A DNA stretch of 64,000 bases from Sporobacter sp963677825. GTDB lineage: Bacteria; Bacillota; Clostridia; Oscillospirales; Oscillospiraceae. The number at the start of each line of letters is the position of its first letter. Positions within the stretch are counted from its first letter, which is position 1. Shown piece by piece: positions 21,427 to 30,775 of the stretch. Made by a program: the position numbers and the translations under genes. The stretch is from contig CAXXEF010000001.1 in NCBI GenBank assembly GCA_963677825.2, forward strand, positions 1,736,001-1,800,000, written 5' to 3'. The notes under the pieces were generated by a model, which was not told the DNA's origin, searched no databases, and saw nothing but the letters and a program-made list of their open reading frames with translations.

Positions 21427-21660
21427 CAGATCCAGTCAAATTTATGACGATCGTGTTTTTATTACTTATTTTCTTTTCATATATCCTCTTTTTCATAAGT
21501 CACTTCATTATTTTCATAATAATGATCTAAAGCCCATCTTCCAATAATCACCATGACACGACTATTGTACTGCTTTAAGGCTTATTAAGCAACTCCCCCC
21601 TCTTGGATAGAGGCGTTTTGCATTTTCGTAAATTTTGTTCAAGTCGAGGGTTTAGGAAAA

Positions 21661-21720
21661 CAAAAATCCTAGCCATTAAAGAGCTTTTTGACCAGCTCGT
21701 TTCGAGGTAATAAAAATACT
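21661..21720. repeat. Right flanking repeat of the methyltransferase cassette
   Basis: Partner of 20515–20570. It lies just downstream of the ANTAR gene's terminator. The stretch 21427–21660 between it and the methyltransferase start is AT-rich and holds no gene. Confidence 0.75.
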
Positions 21721-21758
21721 AATTTATCCGCTAAAAACACGCAAAAAACGTGAGAAAA

Positions 21759-21784
21759 CAGGCCGGCACCACGGTGCCGGCCTG
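21759..21784 (-). terminator. glnA–ANTAR operon terminator
   Basis: 12-bp perfect GC-rich inverted repeat followed on the minus strand by TTTTCTC, 17 bp after the ANTAR stop. Confidence 0.8.
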
Positions 21785-21800
21785 TCCTTAGGTATTCAAA

Positions 21801-22337
21801 CTAATCGTAACTTGATAAAATCAGCCGCGCGGTTTCGGCCGCTTTGGAGCCGGTATCCATGCTGCGGCGCTGAATAAAGCGGTGCGCTTCCTCTTCCGTC
21901 ATGCCGTTCTTCTCCATCAGCAGCGCTTTGGCCTTCTGAATATCGGTTGTGTCCTTTTCAGACCGGCGCGGCGGCGCGGCACGGTAATGCTTTTGCTGCA
22001 TCTGAATGAGCATCCGCACCGAGGATACAAGGTCGCCGCGCGAAAACGGCGTCGGCAACTTGAATATGTTATCGTTGCGGCACAGCTCAAGCTGCGCTGC
22101 CGGCGCGACGGCCAGAATCATAGCCAGGCCATGCAGATCGTATGCCAGGTCGGTGACGGTCATCTCGGAGAGCTTAAAGCCGCTGACAACAATCCCGCCG
22201 CTTGTTTTCCGGATGGCGCGGATCGCCTCGCTGCCCGATTTGCAGCTGGTCTTGACCTGCAGTCCGCTGGCTTCGAGAATCTCGCGGATACGCTTTCTGT
22301 TACTATCGTTATCAAACGCGACGATAATATTGTCCAC
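21801..22337 (-). CDS. ANTAR-domain antitermination regulator (nitrogen control)
   Basis: 178 residues: a receiver-like N-terminal domain (about 1–115, with degenerate acidic residues FDNDS), a short linker, then an ANTAR RNA-binding domain (about 130–175; IQKAKALLMEKNGMTEEEAH, FIQRRSMDTGSKAAETA). ANTAR proteins bind paired hairpins in nascent mRNA and prevent termination. It lies 51 bp downstream of glnA on the same strand, the arrangement known for the nitR-type regulator of clostridial glutamine synthetase. An intrinsic terminator in the glnA leader (23866–23899) is the likely target, so the pair may form an autoregulated nitrogen switch. No DNA-binding domain is seen. Confidence 0.85.
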   Translation of the reverse strand: MDNIIVAFDNDSNRKRIREILEASGLQVKTSCKSGSEAIRAIRKTSGGIVVSGFKLSEMTVTDLAYDLHGLAMILAVAPAAQLELCRNDNIFKLPTPFSRGDLVSSVRMLIQMQQKHYRAAPPRRSEKDTTDIQKAKALLMEKNGMTEEEAHRFIQRRSMDTGSKAAETARLILSSYD

Positions 22338-22388
22338 AGCATCACCTCCCCGTCTGACAGTAATCCGTACGCCGTATCACGGCGCCGG

Positions 22389-23720
22389 TTAGTACGTTAC
22401 GAAATAAGACTCAATTTCCCAGTCGCTCACGCGCTGGCGGTATTCATTCCACTCGGCCTCTTTACCAATCACATACTGCGTCAAGACGTGCTCACCAAGC
22501 GCGTTGCAGACGATTTCGTCGTCCTGCATCGCGGTGATGGCTTCCTCGAGCGACGCGGGCAGGTTCAAAATGCCGTTTGTCTCGCGAGTCTGTGCATCCA
22601 TGCAGAAAATGTTTTCGGTAATTTCCGGCGGCGGTGTGAGGCCCTTTTCAATGCCGTCAAGACCGGCGGCCAGGCAAACAGCCAGTGCCAGATACGGATT
22701 GCAGGACGGATCCGGGCAGCGCAGCTCGACGCGTGTCGCCTGTCCGCGTGCAGCCGGGATGCGGATGAGCGCGCTGCGGTTGGCGGCCGACCACGCCAAA
22801 TAGCATGGCGCTTCATACCCCGGCACAAGCCGTTTGTACGAGTTGACGAGCGGATTGGTGATCGCACTCATGCCGCGCGCGTGCAGCAGGAGCCCCGCGA
22901 TGAAGCTGTACGCTTCTTTGGACAGCCCCTTTTGGCCGGATTCGTCATGGAATACATTTTTGCCGTCTTTAAATAGCGACATATTTGTGTGCATACCCGA
23001 TCCGTTGATGCCGAAGATCGGTTTGGGCATAAAGGTGGCGTGCTGACCGTTTTTCTGCGCGATGGTTTTAACGGCGAGCTTAAAGGTCATGATATTATCG
23101 GCCGTCTTGAGCGCCTCGGCGTATTTAAAGTCGATCTCGTGCTGACCGGCTGCTACCTCATGGTGCGACGCTTCAATCTCAAAGCCCAGCTCTTCAAGCG
23201 CGAGGCAGATCTCACGGCGGGTGCCCTCGCCCCGATCTAAGGGGCCGAGGTCGAAGTAGCCGGCCTCGTCGTCTGTTTTCAGGATCGGATTGCCGCGCTC
23301 GTTCGTCTGGAACAGGAAAAACTCGCATTCCGGGCCAACATTAAATGTATAGCCCATCGCTGCCGCCTTTTCCAGGACGCGGCGCAGCACGCTGCGCGGG
23401 TCGCCGACAAACGGCGTGCCGTCGGGGTTGTACACGTCACAGATCAGACGTGCGACCTTGCCGAACTGCGGCCGCCACGGCAGGATCGTAAAACTGTCCA
23501 GATCCGGATACAGGTATTGGTCGGATTCTTGGATACGTACGAAGCCCTCGATGGAGCTGCCGTCAATCATAATCTGATTGTTGAGTGCCTTTTCGATCTG
23601 CGAGGCCGTAATGGCGACGTTTTTGAGCTGTCCAAAAATATCGGTAAACTGCAGCCGAATAAACTTGATGTCATCCTCGTTGACAAGGGAAATGATGTCT
23701 TGTTTGGTATACTTGCTCAT
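22389..23720 (-). CDS. glnA: Glutamine synthetase type I
   Basis: 443 residues, the length of GSI-alpha enzymes. It makes glutamine from glutamate, ammonia and ATP as a dodecamer in the cytosol. Seen: the N-terminal beta-grasp with GSSIEGFVRIQESD, metal ligands in GPECEFFLF and HEVAAGQHEID, the ammonia-site loop GINGSGMHTNMSLF, the ATP/arginine region RIPAARG and RVELRCPDPSCNPYLALA. AAAGGAG precedes the ATG. A consensus promoter and leader terminator lie upstream, and an ANTAR regulator follows. Confidence 0.97.
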   Translation of the reverse strand: MSKYTKQDIISLVNEDDIKFIRLQFTDIFGQLKNVAITASQIEKALNNQIMIDGSSIEGFVRIQESDQYLYPDLDSFTILPWRPQFGKVARLICDVYNPDGTPFVGDPRSVLRRVLEKAAAMGYTFNVGPECEFFLFQTNERGNPILKTDDEAGYFDLGPLDRGEGTRREICLALEELGFEIEASHHEVAAGQHEIDFKYAEALKTADNIMTFKLAVKTIAQKNGQHATFMPKPIFGINGSGMHTNMSLFKDGKNVFHDESGQKGLSKEAYSFIAGLLLHARGMSAITNPLVNSYKRLVPGYEAPCYLAWSAANRSALIRIPAARGQATRVELRCPDPSCNPYLALAVCLAAGLDGIEKGLTPPPEITENIFCMDAQTRETNGILNLPASLEEAITAMQDDEIVCNALGEHVLTQYVIGKEAEWNEYRQRVSDWEIESYFVTY

Positions 23721-23865
23721 AAATGAGGCTCCTTTCGGATATTTATTGGTGCAGAGCTTGTTTGGCGGCGTAACAGGCCGAAAAAATACGGTAAACCATC
23801 CAGCCGGTCGCTCTTTTTACTATATGCAATTTGCCGGTGTTGATCCGGCACCGACGGGGTATAAC

Positions 23866-23899
23866 AAAAAAGGGGCGCAGGAATACATACCTAAGCCCC
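23866..23899 (-). promoter_or_regulatory. Leader terminator (attenuator) of glnA
   Basis: On the minus strand GGGGC and GCCCC (23895–23899, 23872–23876) enclose an inner AGG/CCT pair and are followed by six T. It lies about 20 nt after the predicted start of transcription and 146 bp before glnA. Its position fits ANTAR-controlled antitermination, but I could not draw the two hexaloop hairpins (A1, G4) typical of ANTAR targets with confidence. Confidence 0.7.
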
Positions 23900-23919
23900 A
23901 TTGCCTATTGGATATGAGA

Positions 23920-23949
23920 ATTATACCGCCCTGCTTACATGAATGTCAA
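23920..23949 (-). promoter_or_regulatory. glnA promoter
   Basis: Consensus TTGACA (23944–23949), 18-bp spacer, TATAAT (23920–23925), oriented to the glnA leader. Confidence 0.85.
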
Positions 23950-24060
23950 GACGGTTGTTGGCGTATTGGCAGGATTACGGTGCCGCTATTTGTACAATTT
24001 ATACATTTTAATACGCGAACATACGACCGGCGGATCACGCCTTTAATGGGCTATGTTGTA

Positions 24061-24089
24061 TTGACAATCGGCAAACTCAATGATAGTAT
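24061..24089 (+). promoter_or_regulatory. pyrG promoter
   Basis: TTGACA (24061–24066), 17-bp spacer, TAGTAT (24084–24089). The 420-bp region 23721–24139 holds only the divergent glnA and pyrG control elements. Confidence 0.65.
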
Positions 24090-24139
24090 ACAATATTATG
24101 TATATTTGTGGTTATGTTCGCTAAGGAAAGGGTTTCTCG

Positions 24140-25774
24140 ATGGCAACTAAACATATTTTTGTAACAGGCGGCGTCGTTTCCGGACTTGGAAAAGGCATTT
24201 GTGCCGCTTCACTTGGACGGCTGCTTAAACAGCGCGGGCTGCGCGTTACGCTTCAAAAATTTGATCCTTATATCAATGTCGATCCGGGCACGATGAGCCC
24301 GTATCAGCACGGCGAGGTTTTCGTCACCGACGACGGTGCCGAGACCGATCTGGATCTTGGCCACTACGAGCGGTTTGTCGACGTTAGCCTCACCGGCGAT
24401 TCGTCCATCAGCTCCGGTAAGATCTACTGGACAGTGCTCAACCGCGAGCGCAGCGGCGACTATCTCGGCCGCACGGTCCAGATTATCCCGCACATCACCG
24501 ACGAAATCAAGTCTCGGATCTACAGCCTTGACACCGAAGACACCGATATCGTCATCTCGGAAATCGGCGGCACGGTCGGCGACATCGAGAGCCAGCCGTA
24601 TCTTGAAGCGATCCGTCAGGTCGCCAACGAAAAGGGCCGCGAAAACGTCTTGTTCATCCATGTGCCGCTGATTGTGCAAATCCCCGGCACGTACGAGTTA
24701 AAAAGTAAGGCGACCCAGCACTCGGTCAAGGAGCTATTATCCGTCGGCATCCAGCCGGACATTATTGTATGCCGGAGTGAACTGCCTGTCACGCAGAGCA
24801 TCCGCTATAAAATATCTTTGTTTTGCAATATTGAGCCGGATTGCGTCATCCAGAACGTGACGGCCTCCTGCTTATACGAAGTCCCGCTCCTGCTCGCGCA
24901 GGAGGGGCTCGACCGCGTCGTATGCCGCCGGCTGAAGCTAGACGTGCCGGACGCGGATCTGTCGGAATGGACAAGCATGGTTGAGCGCGTACGCAGTGCA
25001 AAGCAAAACGTGACCATTGCGCTCGTCGGTAAATACGTGCAGCTGCACGATGCTTATCTCAGCGTCGTCGAGGCGCTGACACACGCCGGTACAGCTAACG
25101 ATGCAATCGTGACCATCAAGTGGGTCGATTCCGAGGAGGTCACCGACGATACCGTCGGCGCCCTGCTTGACGACTGCCACGGCATTCTTGTCCCCGGCGG
25201 CTTCGGCGACCGCGGCATTGAAGGCATGATCGCCGCCGTCAAATACGCACGCGAAAACAACGTTCCGTACTTCGGTATTTGTCTGGGCATGCAGATGGCG
25301 GTCATCGAGTTTGCCCGTCACGTCGCCGGGCTTGACGGCGCACATTCAACCGAGTTTGACGAGCTGACCGATCATCCCGTCATCGATCTGATGCCTGAAC
25401 AAGTCGGTATTACAAAAAAAGGCGGCACAATGCGCCTGGGTAAATACCCCTGCATTTTTGGCGAGGACACGCAGGCGGCAGCGCTTTACGGCGAAACGTC
25501 TGTTTCGGAGCGCCACCGGCACCGTTACGAATTTAGCAATGAGTTTCGAGGCGCGCTCGCCTCAAACGGGCTTAAGCTTGCCGGTTTGTCGCCAAACGGC
25601 AATCTCGTCGAGGCCGTGGAAGTACCCGACCATCCGTGGTTCGTCGGCGTACAGTTTCATCCAGAATTCAAAAGCCGCCCGAATAGACCGCATCCGCTTT
25701 TCTATGGCTTTGTTAAGGCGTCTCTCGACTACGCCAACCTCTCAACCTACGGCGCTTTAATGTTCGACGACTAA
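24140..25774 (+). CDS. pyrG: CTP synthase
   Basis: 544 residues. It converts UTP to CTP using ATP and glutamine. The N-terminal synthetase domain begins with IFVTGGVVSGLGKGI (P-loop) and has QKFDPYINVDPGTMSPYQHG and SEIGGTVGDIES. The C-terminal class I glutamine amidotransferase domain has the nucleophile in FGICLGMQMA and the catalytic His/Glu in VQFHPEFKSRP. AAGGAAAGG precedes the ATG. It is divergent from glnA and ends before a bidirectional terminator. Confidence 0.98.
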   Translation: MATKHIFVTGGVVSGLGKGICAASLGRLLKQRGLRVTLQKFDPYINVDPGTMSPYQHGEVFVTDDGAETDLDLGHYERFVDVSLTGDSSISSGKIYWTVLNRERSGDYLGRTVQIIPHITDEIKSRIYSLDTEDTDIVISEIGGTVGDIESQPYLEAIRQVANEKGRENVLFIHVPLIVQIPGTYELKSKATQHSVKELLSVGIQPDIIVCRSELPVTQSIRYKISLFCNIEPDCVIQNVTASCLYEVPLLLAQEGLDRVVCRRLKLDVPDADLSEWTSMVERVRSAKQNVTIALVGKYVQLHDAYLSVVEALTHAGTANDAIVTIKWVDSEEVTDDTVGALLDDCHGILVPGGFGDRGIEGMIAAVKYARENNVPYFGICLGMQMAVIEFARHVAGLDGAHSTEFDELTDHPVIDLMPEQVGITKKGGTMRLGKYPCIFGEDTQAAALYGETSVSERHRHRYEFSNEFRGALASNGLKLAGLSPNGNLVEAVEVPDHPWFVGVQFHPEFKSRPNRPHPLFYGFVKASLDYANLSTYGALMFDD

Positions 25775-25794
25775 CCGCCTACTACAATAAAAAA

Positions 25795-25817
25795 ACAGGC
25801 AGCAAATTGCTGCCTGT
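25795..25817. terminator. Bidirectional terminator between pyrG and the PPIase gene
   Basis: 11-bp stem with a one-base centre (effective loop AAATT), flanked by A and T tracts; it serves the two convergent genes. Confidence 0.9.
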
Positions 25818-25856
25818 TTTTTCTTTTATCATCCGTTAGGTTCGCTTTGCATTTTA

Positions 25857-27023
25857 TCAGCCGACGGCGTACATTGTGCTGAAGTCCAGCGCGTTGTATG
25901 CGTCAGTATACTGCACATCCAGGCTGTTGCGCCATTCTTCCATAACGGCATCGAACATTTGCCTTGCTACGATGTACCGCAGCGAATACTGGCCATATTG
26001 GGCAACAGACATCGGCGTATCGTCGTAGCTAATCGGCAGTCTGTAAATGATATGGTAGCCAAAAGACGTTTCCACAATGCCGCTGAGCTCGCCAATTTCT
26101 AGTGCGCGGGTGGCGTCTTCAAACTCCGTGACCATTTCCCCATCAAGGAACAGATAGCCGTCCGGGAAGTTGGCCAGAGAGCCGGGATCCTGTGACACGT
26201 CCTGCATCACCTGGCTGAAATACGCGTCAAAGTCGTCGCCGTCATAGCTTTGCAGGTCGGCAAGGATCTCTTCCATCTGCGCGTAGACGGCCGCTTTTTC
26301 CTCGTCAGTCATTTCGGTTTCATCATCATTCGTCGTCTTAAGCAGGATATGCTTGGCCATCATATAGCCGTCCTCTGCCGTATAGTCGGCAACCTCATCA
26401 TCCGACAGCTTAGCCCCATCCGGCCCGTACAACTCGTCGAAACACGACTGCGCCAAATAAGACGTTCTGAGCATTTCCATTAAAATGTCCGGTGTGCAGT
26501 ATTCGGCTTCAAGCGTGGCGGCAAACGCTTCCTCTCCACCCTGCTCCGTTACAGTGGTATCCCAGTTGGCCTGGATTTCTGCTTCGTCGTCTTCGGACAG
26601 CGTCACACCAAGTTGGCGCGCGCCGTAGACAATAGCCATATCCTTTAAAATGTAGTCGATCGACTCGTTGAGCACGTAATCGGCGTATGAGATTCCATCC
26701 TCGTAGTCGGCATCCCAATCCGTGATCGCGCCCGTTGTGCCTGACGCCGTGCTCGTAAAGTAGTGGATGTTATAAAACAACTCTGCCCACGTTATGTCCG
26801 TGCCGTCGACCGTGGCCATAACCTCGTCGGCTGCGTTTGACGCGTAAGCTGCGTCTTCGTCGATCGTCTGAATATCCGACGATGCACTTGGCGAGGTGTC
26901 CGGCGTCGCCGAATCCGACGGCGACGTGCTGACAAACGGCGATGTGCTCTGCTTACAGCCCGCCAGCAGGGAAAGCAGCAAGACGGCGCTCAGCGCAATC
27001 GCCGATAATTTCCGAAATTTCAT
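25857..27023 (-). CDS. PrsA/SurA-like peptidyl-prolyl isomerase lipoprotein
   Basis: 388 residues. The signal peptide ends in a lipobox (LLAGC, Cys at about 23), so it should be anchored on the outside of the membrane. A Ser/Thr/Pro-rich spacer, a SurA N-like helical part, then a parvulin (PpiC) domain follow: AKHILLKT (about 230), LANFPDGYLF, LEIGELSGIVETSFGYHIIYR. Such proteins help fold secreted proteins after export. Acidic overall. CGGAGGATACT precedes the ATG. It lies just downstream of mfd on the same strand, with a 127-bp gap. Confidence 0.85.
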   Translation of the reverse strand: MKFRKLSAIALSAVLLLSLLAGCKQSTSPFVSTSPSDSATPDTSPSASSDIQTIDEDAAYASNAADEVMATVDGTDITWAELFYNIHYFTSTASGTTGAITDWDADYEDGISYADYVLNESIDYILKDMAIVYGARQLGVTLSEDDEAEIQANWDTTVTEQGGEEAFAATLEAEYCTPDILMEMLRTSYLAQSCFDELYGPDGAKLSDDEVADYTAEDGYMMAKHILLKTTNDDETEMTDEEKAAVYAQMEEILADLQSYDGDDFDAYFSQVMQDVSQDPGSLANFPDGYLFLDGEMVTEFEDATRALEIGELSGIVETSFGYHIIYRLPISYDDTPMSVAQYGQYSLRYIVARQMFDAVMEEWRNSLDVQYTDAYNALDFSTMYAVG

Positions 27024-27150
27024 AGTATCCTCCGTTTTATATAATGTAAAAAACGCGTAGCACTCTTACTATACAGCGTCCGGACCATCCTGACAAGACA
27101 ACGCGGTGATTATTAACGGTCTGTTTACTTTTACCGTCTAGTCTGCTGCG

Positions 27151-30100
27151 CTATCCGGCCGCGGCATACGCACGTACAAACGCCGTCGCCTCGTCGACTA
27201 CCTTACCGGATTTAAGCTTGAGCGAGATCACCGGCACTACCCCGGCCTCTATTTTAACGCGCCCCTTCCACTCCGGCTTGTCGTAGAGCGCAGAAACCTT
27301 GTTCATGTCAAAATCAGCGAGTGTTAGACGCAGATTGCCGGCTTTTTGAGAAATGTCCGTAATGCCCGCCTTCGTTGCCTCGCCGCGAAGCAGTGCGATC
27401 ATGACGAGCGCGACGGCCTCACCCGGCGGGTCGCCGTAGCGGTCGATCAATTCGGCAATCATTTCGTCGGCGTCGTCCTCAGTTCGGATGCGCGCGATAC
27501 GCCGGTAGAGATCCATCCGCTGCTCACCCGACGGAACGTAGGCTTCCGGAATGTTGGCCGATACAGAGATGTCCGCGCCGCAGTCGGCGCGTTTTTCCGG
27601 CTTCTCCCCTTTTTCCTCCAACACCGCTTCTTCCAATAATTTCAAATACATGTCGTAGCCGACACTCATCATATGCCCCGACTGCTCCGAGCCGAGCAGG
27701 TTGCCGGCCCCGCGGATCTCCAGATCGCGCATGGCGATTTTAAAGCCGGAGTTAAACTCGGCGAACTCCCGGATGGCAGCCAAACGCTTCTCGGCAACCT
27801 CGGTGAGCACTTTCCCGTGGCGAAACGTCAGATACGCAAAGGCGCGGCGCGGTGACCGGCCGACGCGGCCGCGGATCTGATGCAGCTGCGACAGCCCAAG
27901 CCGGTCGGCATCCTCGATAATCAGCGTGTTGACGTTCGGGATGTCGATACCCGTCTCAATAATCGTCGTACACACCAGCACCTGGATTTCGCCCGACGTC
28001 ATACGCTCCATCACGTCGCCGAGCGTTTCCTCGTCCATTTTTCCGTGTGCGACGGCGACCGTTACGCCCTCCAGCATCGCCGACAAGCGCGACGCTGTGC
28101 GTTCAATGTTTTCCACACGGTTGTGGATATAGTAAACCTGCCCGCCTCGGGCGATCTCGCGCCGGATGGCGTCGGTCAATAGGCCGTAATCATGCTCCAT
28201 GACATATGTCTGAACAGGCTGTCGGTCGCGCGGCGGCTCCTCAATCGTCGACATATCCCGGATGCCGGAAAGCGCCATGTTCAGTGTCCGCGGGATTGGC
28301 GTGGCCGACAGCGTCAGTACGTCGACCCGCTTGGCGATCTCTTTGAGCCGCTCCTTGTGCGTGACGCCGAAACGCTGCTCCTCGTCGACGATGAGCAGGC
28401 CAAGCTTTTTAAACGTAATATCCTTTTGCAGCAGCCGGTGTGTGCCGATCACCACATCGAGCGAGCCGTCCTCCAGCGCTTTTGTCGCCGCGCGCATCTG
28501 CGCGGGCGTCCGAAACCGGCTCAGCACGTCGATTTTGACGGGATAACCGGCAAACCGCCGCATCGCCGTCACATAATGCTGCTGGGCAAGCACCGTCGTC
28601 GGTACTAGAATCGCCGCCTGATAGCCGTCGAGTACGCATTTCATCACTGCGCGCAGCGCGACCTCCGTCTTCCCGTAGCCGACGTCGCCGCATAAAAGGC
28701 GATCCATCGGCAGCTCGCGCTCCATGTCGGCCTTGATTTCTTCGACGCAGCGCAGCTGATCGTCCGTTTCCGCGTAACCGAAGCGCTCCTCAAACTCCGT
28801 CTGCCAGACACTGTCGGGCGCAAACGCGTGTCCGCGCTGCTTCTGGCGCTCCGCGTACAGCGCAATCAGCTCGCGCGCCATGTCCTTGGCGGCGCTTTTC
28901 GCGCGCGTCTTGACGCGTGTCCAGTCCGCGCCGCCCATTTTAGACAGCTTGATCGGCGTATCTTCCCCGCCGCCGATGTACTTCGAAACAAAATCAAGCT
29001 GTGTTGCCGGTACGTACAGGCTGTCTGTTCCGGCGTAGGATATTTTCACATAATCTTTTTCGATCCCGTCGACCGGCATCTTGAAAATACCGACGAAGCG
29101 TCCAATCCCGTGATGCTCGTGTACAACGAGGTCACCCGGGGATAAATCCGTAAAGCTTTGCAGCCGCTCCCGATTAGACGGGAGCTTCTTGCTTTTTCTG
29201 CGAAACGTTACCGGCTCAACAAACTGCCCCTCGGTGATGACGGCGATTTTCGCGCCCGGATACTCCATCCCGGCCGACAGTGCGCCGACCGTGATCGAGC
29301 AAAATCCACTTTCCGGCATCTTTTCCAGCTGCAAATCAACGGTAGACGCAATCCCGCGCGTCTGTAAATGCTCGTGCAGGAGCTTAACGCGCCGCTCGTC
29401 CTGACACAAAACGACGGTTTTGAACCCGTCACCGATGTAATGGGCAATATCGTCCGCCGCCGTCTCCAGGCTGCCGCCGTAGGACGGCAGCTGTTTCGCC
29501 GCGATCGACAGTATGGTACGCGGCGTCAGAGGATACGTCCCGACCGTAAAGCTGTCGGCCATGACGACGGGAAACGCCTCGGCCTTTAGGCAGAAATCCT
29601 CCCACTCGGCAGCAAAGCGCACGAGCGAGCTGTCCAGCAAACCGGCTTCCAGCAATGTCTGCGTGTCTTCACCAAGCTGCCAGGCGTAGTTTTTTGTGCG
29701 CTCGGTCACCTTATGCGGCTCGCTAATGAACAAGAAGGCCGTTTCATCCAAGTAGTCCATTGCCGTCGCCATCGGGTAGATAAGCTCCATGTATTTGTCC
29801 GCCGCCGGGAAAGTCCGCGCGTTTTCCAGCCGCTCAATGTCGGACGTCAGGCTTTTCTTCAGCTCGGCAACACCGCTTCGGCGCTTTTCAAGCGAACGGA
29901 GCATCTCCATCAAATGCGCTTTCAGCCCCTGCTCCCCTGTGCCACCGAGTCCGTCATACAACGTCGCCAGTGTCTCTGCCGCCGGCAAAATAAGTGCGGA
30001 ATCGACGGATTCCGACCGCCGCTGCGTTGCACTATCAAAAAAGCTGACGGAATCAACGTCGTCGCCGAAGAATTCGATACGGTACGGCTGTGCCGCCGCC

Positions 30101-30654
30101 GGCGAATACACGTCGAGAATACCGCCGCGCGCGGCAAACTGTCCCGGCCCCTCGACCTGCTCCGTACGCGTATACCCGTCGCGCACAAGCTTTGCCGTCA
30201 GCTCTCCGATGTCGTAGACGCCGTCCGAATTGATCTCAAACGCCGCCGATACCAGTGTTTTGGGCGGGATCGACCGCTGTAAAAGCGCATCCGGCGTCGT
30301 CACGACGATCGGTGCCATGCCGGACGCCATTCGGTACAAGGCGTCCAGCCGCTGCTGCTCAACCTGACGCGAAACACTTTCTGCATTATAGAACGTAAAT
30401 TCCCGCCCCGGTAAAATTATCGGCGTCACGCCGGACAGCATACGGACGTCCGCGGCGGTCCGTCTCGCGTCCAGCTCGTCGGGGCATACGATCACAAGCG
30501 GCGACTGCGTCGTCAGATGCAGATACGCCGCGGCATGCGCGCGGTGCACCCCGGCAAGTCCAGATACGACGACAGGGCTTTTGCCGGCGTCAATCGCCGA
30601 CAAAACCGCACCGAAACCGATATTATTTGTTGAAGAAGTCAAGTTAAGCATCAT
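27151..30654 (-). CDS. mfd: Transcription-repair coupling factor
   Basis: 1167 residues. The translocase removes RNA polymerase stalled at DNA lesions and recruits UvrA. Domains in order: UvrB-homologous N-terminal part, CarD-like RNA polymerase interaction domain (SPGDLVVHEHHGIGRFVGIF, about 500), helicase with GDVGYGKTEVALRA (Walker A), IVDEEQRFGV (II), LSATPIPRTL (III) and QIRGRVGRS (VI), and a C-terminal TRCF domain. Full length with all motifs. The tandem ATG start at 30654 has only a weak ribosome binding site. A parS site lies between it and rsmG. Confidence 0.97.
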   Translation of the reverse strand: MMLNLTSSTNNIGFGAVLSAIDAGKSPVVVSGLAGVHRAHAAAYLHLTTQSPLVIVCPDELDARRTAADVRMLSGVTPIILPGREFTFYNAESVSRQVEQQRLDALYRMASGMAPIVVTTPDALLQRSIPPKTLVSAAFEINSDGVYDIGELTAKLVRDGYTRTEQVEGPGQFAARGGILDVYSPAAAQPYRIEFFGDDVDSVSFFDSATQRRSESVDSALILPAAETLATLYDGLGGTGEQGLKAHLMEMLRSLEKRRSGVAELKKSLTSDIERLENARTFPAADKYMELIYPMATAMDYLDETAFLFISEPHKVTERTKNYAWQLGEDTQTLLEAGLLDSSLVRFAAEWEDFCLKAEAFPVVMADSFTVGTYPLTPRTILSIAAKQLPSYGGSLETAADDIAHYIGDGFKTVVLCQDERRVKLLHEHLQTRGIASTVDLQLEKMPESGFCSITVGALSAGMEYPGAKIAVITEGQFVEPVTFRRKSKKLPSNRERLQSFTDLSPGDLVVHEHHGIGRFVGIFKMPVDGIEKDYVKISYAGTDSLYVPATQLDFVSKYIGGGEDTPIKLSKMGGADWTRVKTRAKSAAKDMARELIALYAERQKQRGHAFAPDSVWQTEFEERFGYAETDDQLRCVEEIKADMERELPMDRLLCGDVGYGKTEVALRAVMKCVLDGYQAAILVPTTVLAQQHYVTAMRRFAGYPVKIDVLSRFRTPAQMRAATKALEDGSLDVVIGTHRLLQKDITFKKLGLLIVDEEQRFGVTHKERLKEIAKRVDVLTLSATPIPRTLNMALSGIRDMSTIEEPPRDRQPVQTYVMEHDYGLLTDAIRREIARGGQVYYIHNRVENIERTASRLSAMLEGVTVAVAHGKMDEETLGDVMERMTSGEIQVLVCTTIIETGIDIPNVNTLIIEDADRLGLSQLHQIRGRVGRSPRRAFAYLTFRHGKVLTEVAEKRLAAIREFAEFNSGFKIAMRDLEIRGAGNLLGSEQSGHMMSVGYDMYLKLLEEAVLEEKGEKPEKRADCGADISVSANIPEAYVPSGEQRMDLYRRIARIRTEDDADEMIAELIDRYGDPPGEAVALVMIALLRGEATKAGITDISQKAGNLRLTLADFDMNKVSALYDKPEWKGRVKIEAGVVPVISLKLKSGKVVDEATAFVRAYAAAG

Positions 30655-30743
30655 TCACAGCCGTTTCTGTAAAAATATTCCATATTTTAACGTGTCACAG
30701 CCCCGATATGGCATCATATCGGGGAGTATATTGTCCGGCACAA

Positions 30744-30759
30744 TGTTTCACGTGAAACA
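30744..30759. promoter_or_regulatory. parS centromere site
   Basis: TGTTTCACGTGAAACA, an exact match to the ParB/Spo0J binding consensus, in the 121-bp gap between mfd and rsmG, about 3 kb from parB. It nucleates ParB clamps for chromosome segregation. Confidence 0.93.
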
Positions 30760-30775
30760 TGCCCGGCATTTTCCT

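Noticed and set aside
21882..22976. 364-codon plus-strand frame
   Set aside because: It is antisense to glnA and the ANTAR gene, both clear; a GC-rich codon shadow.
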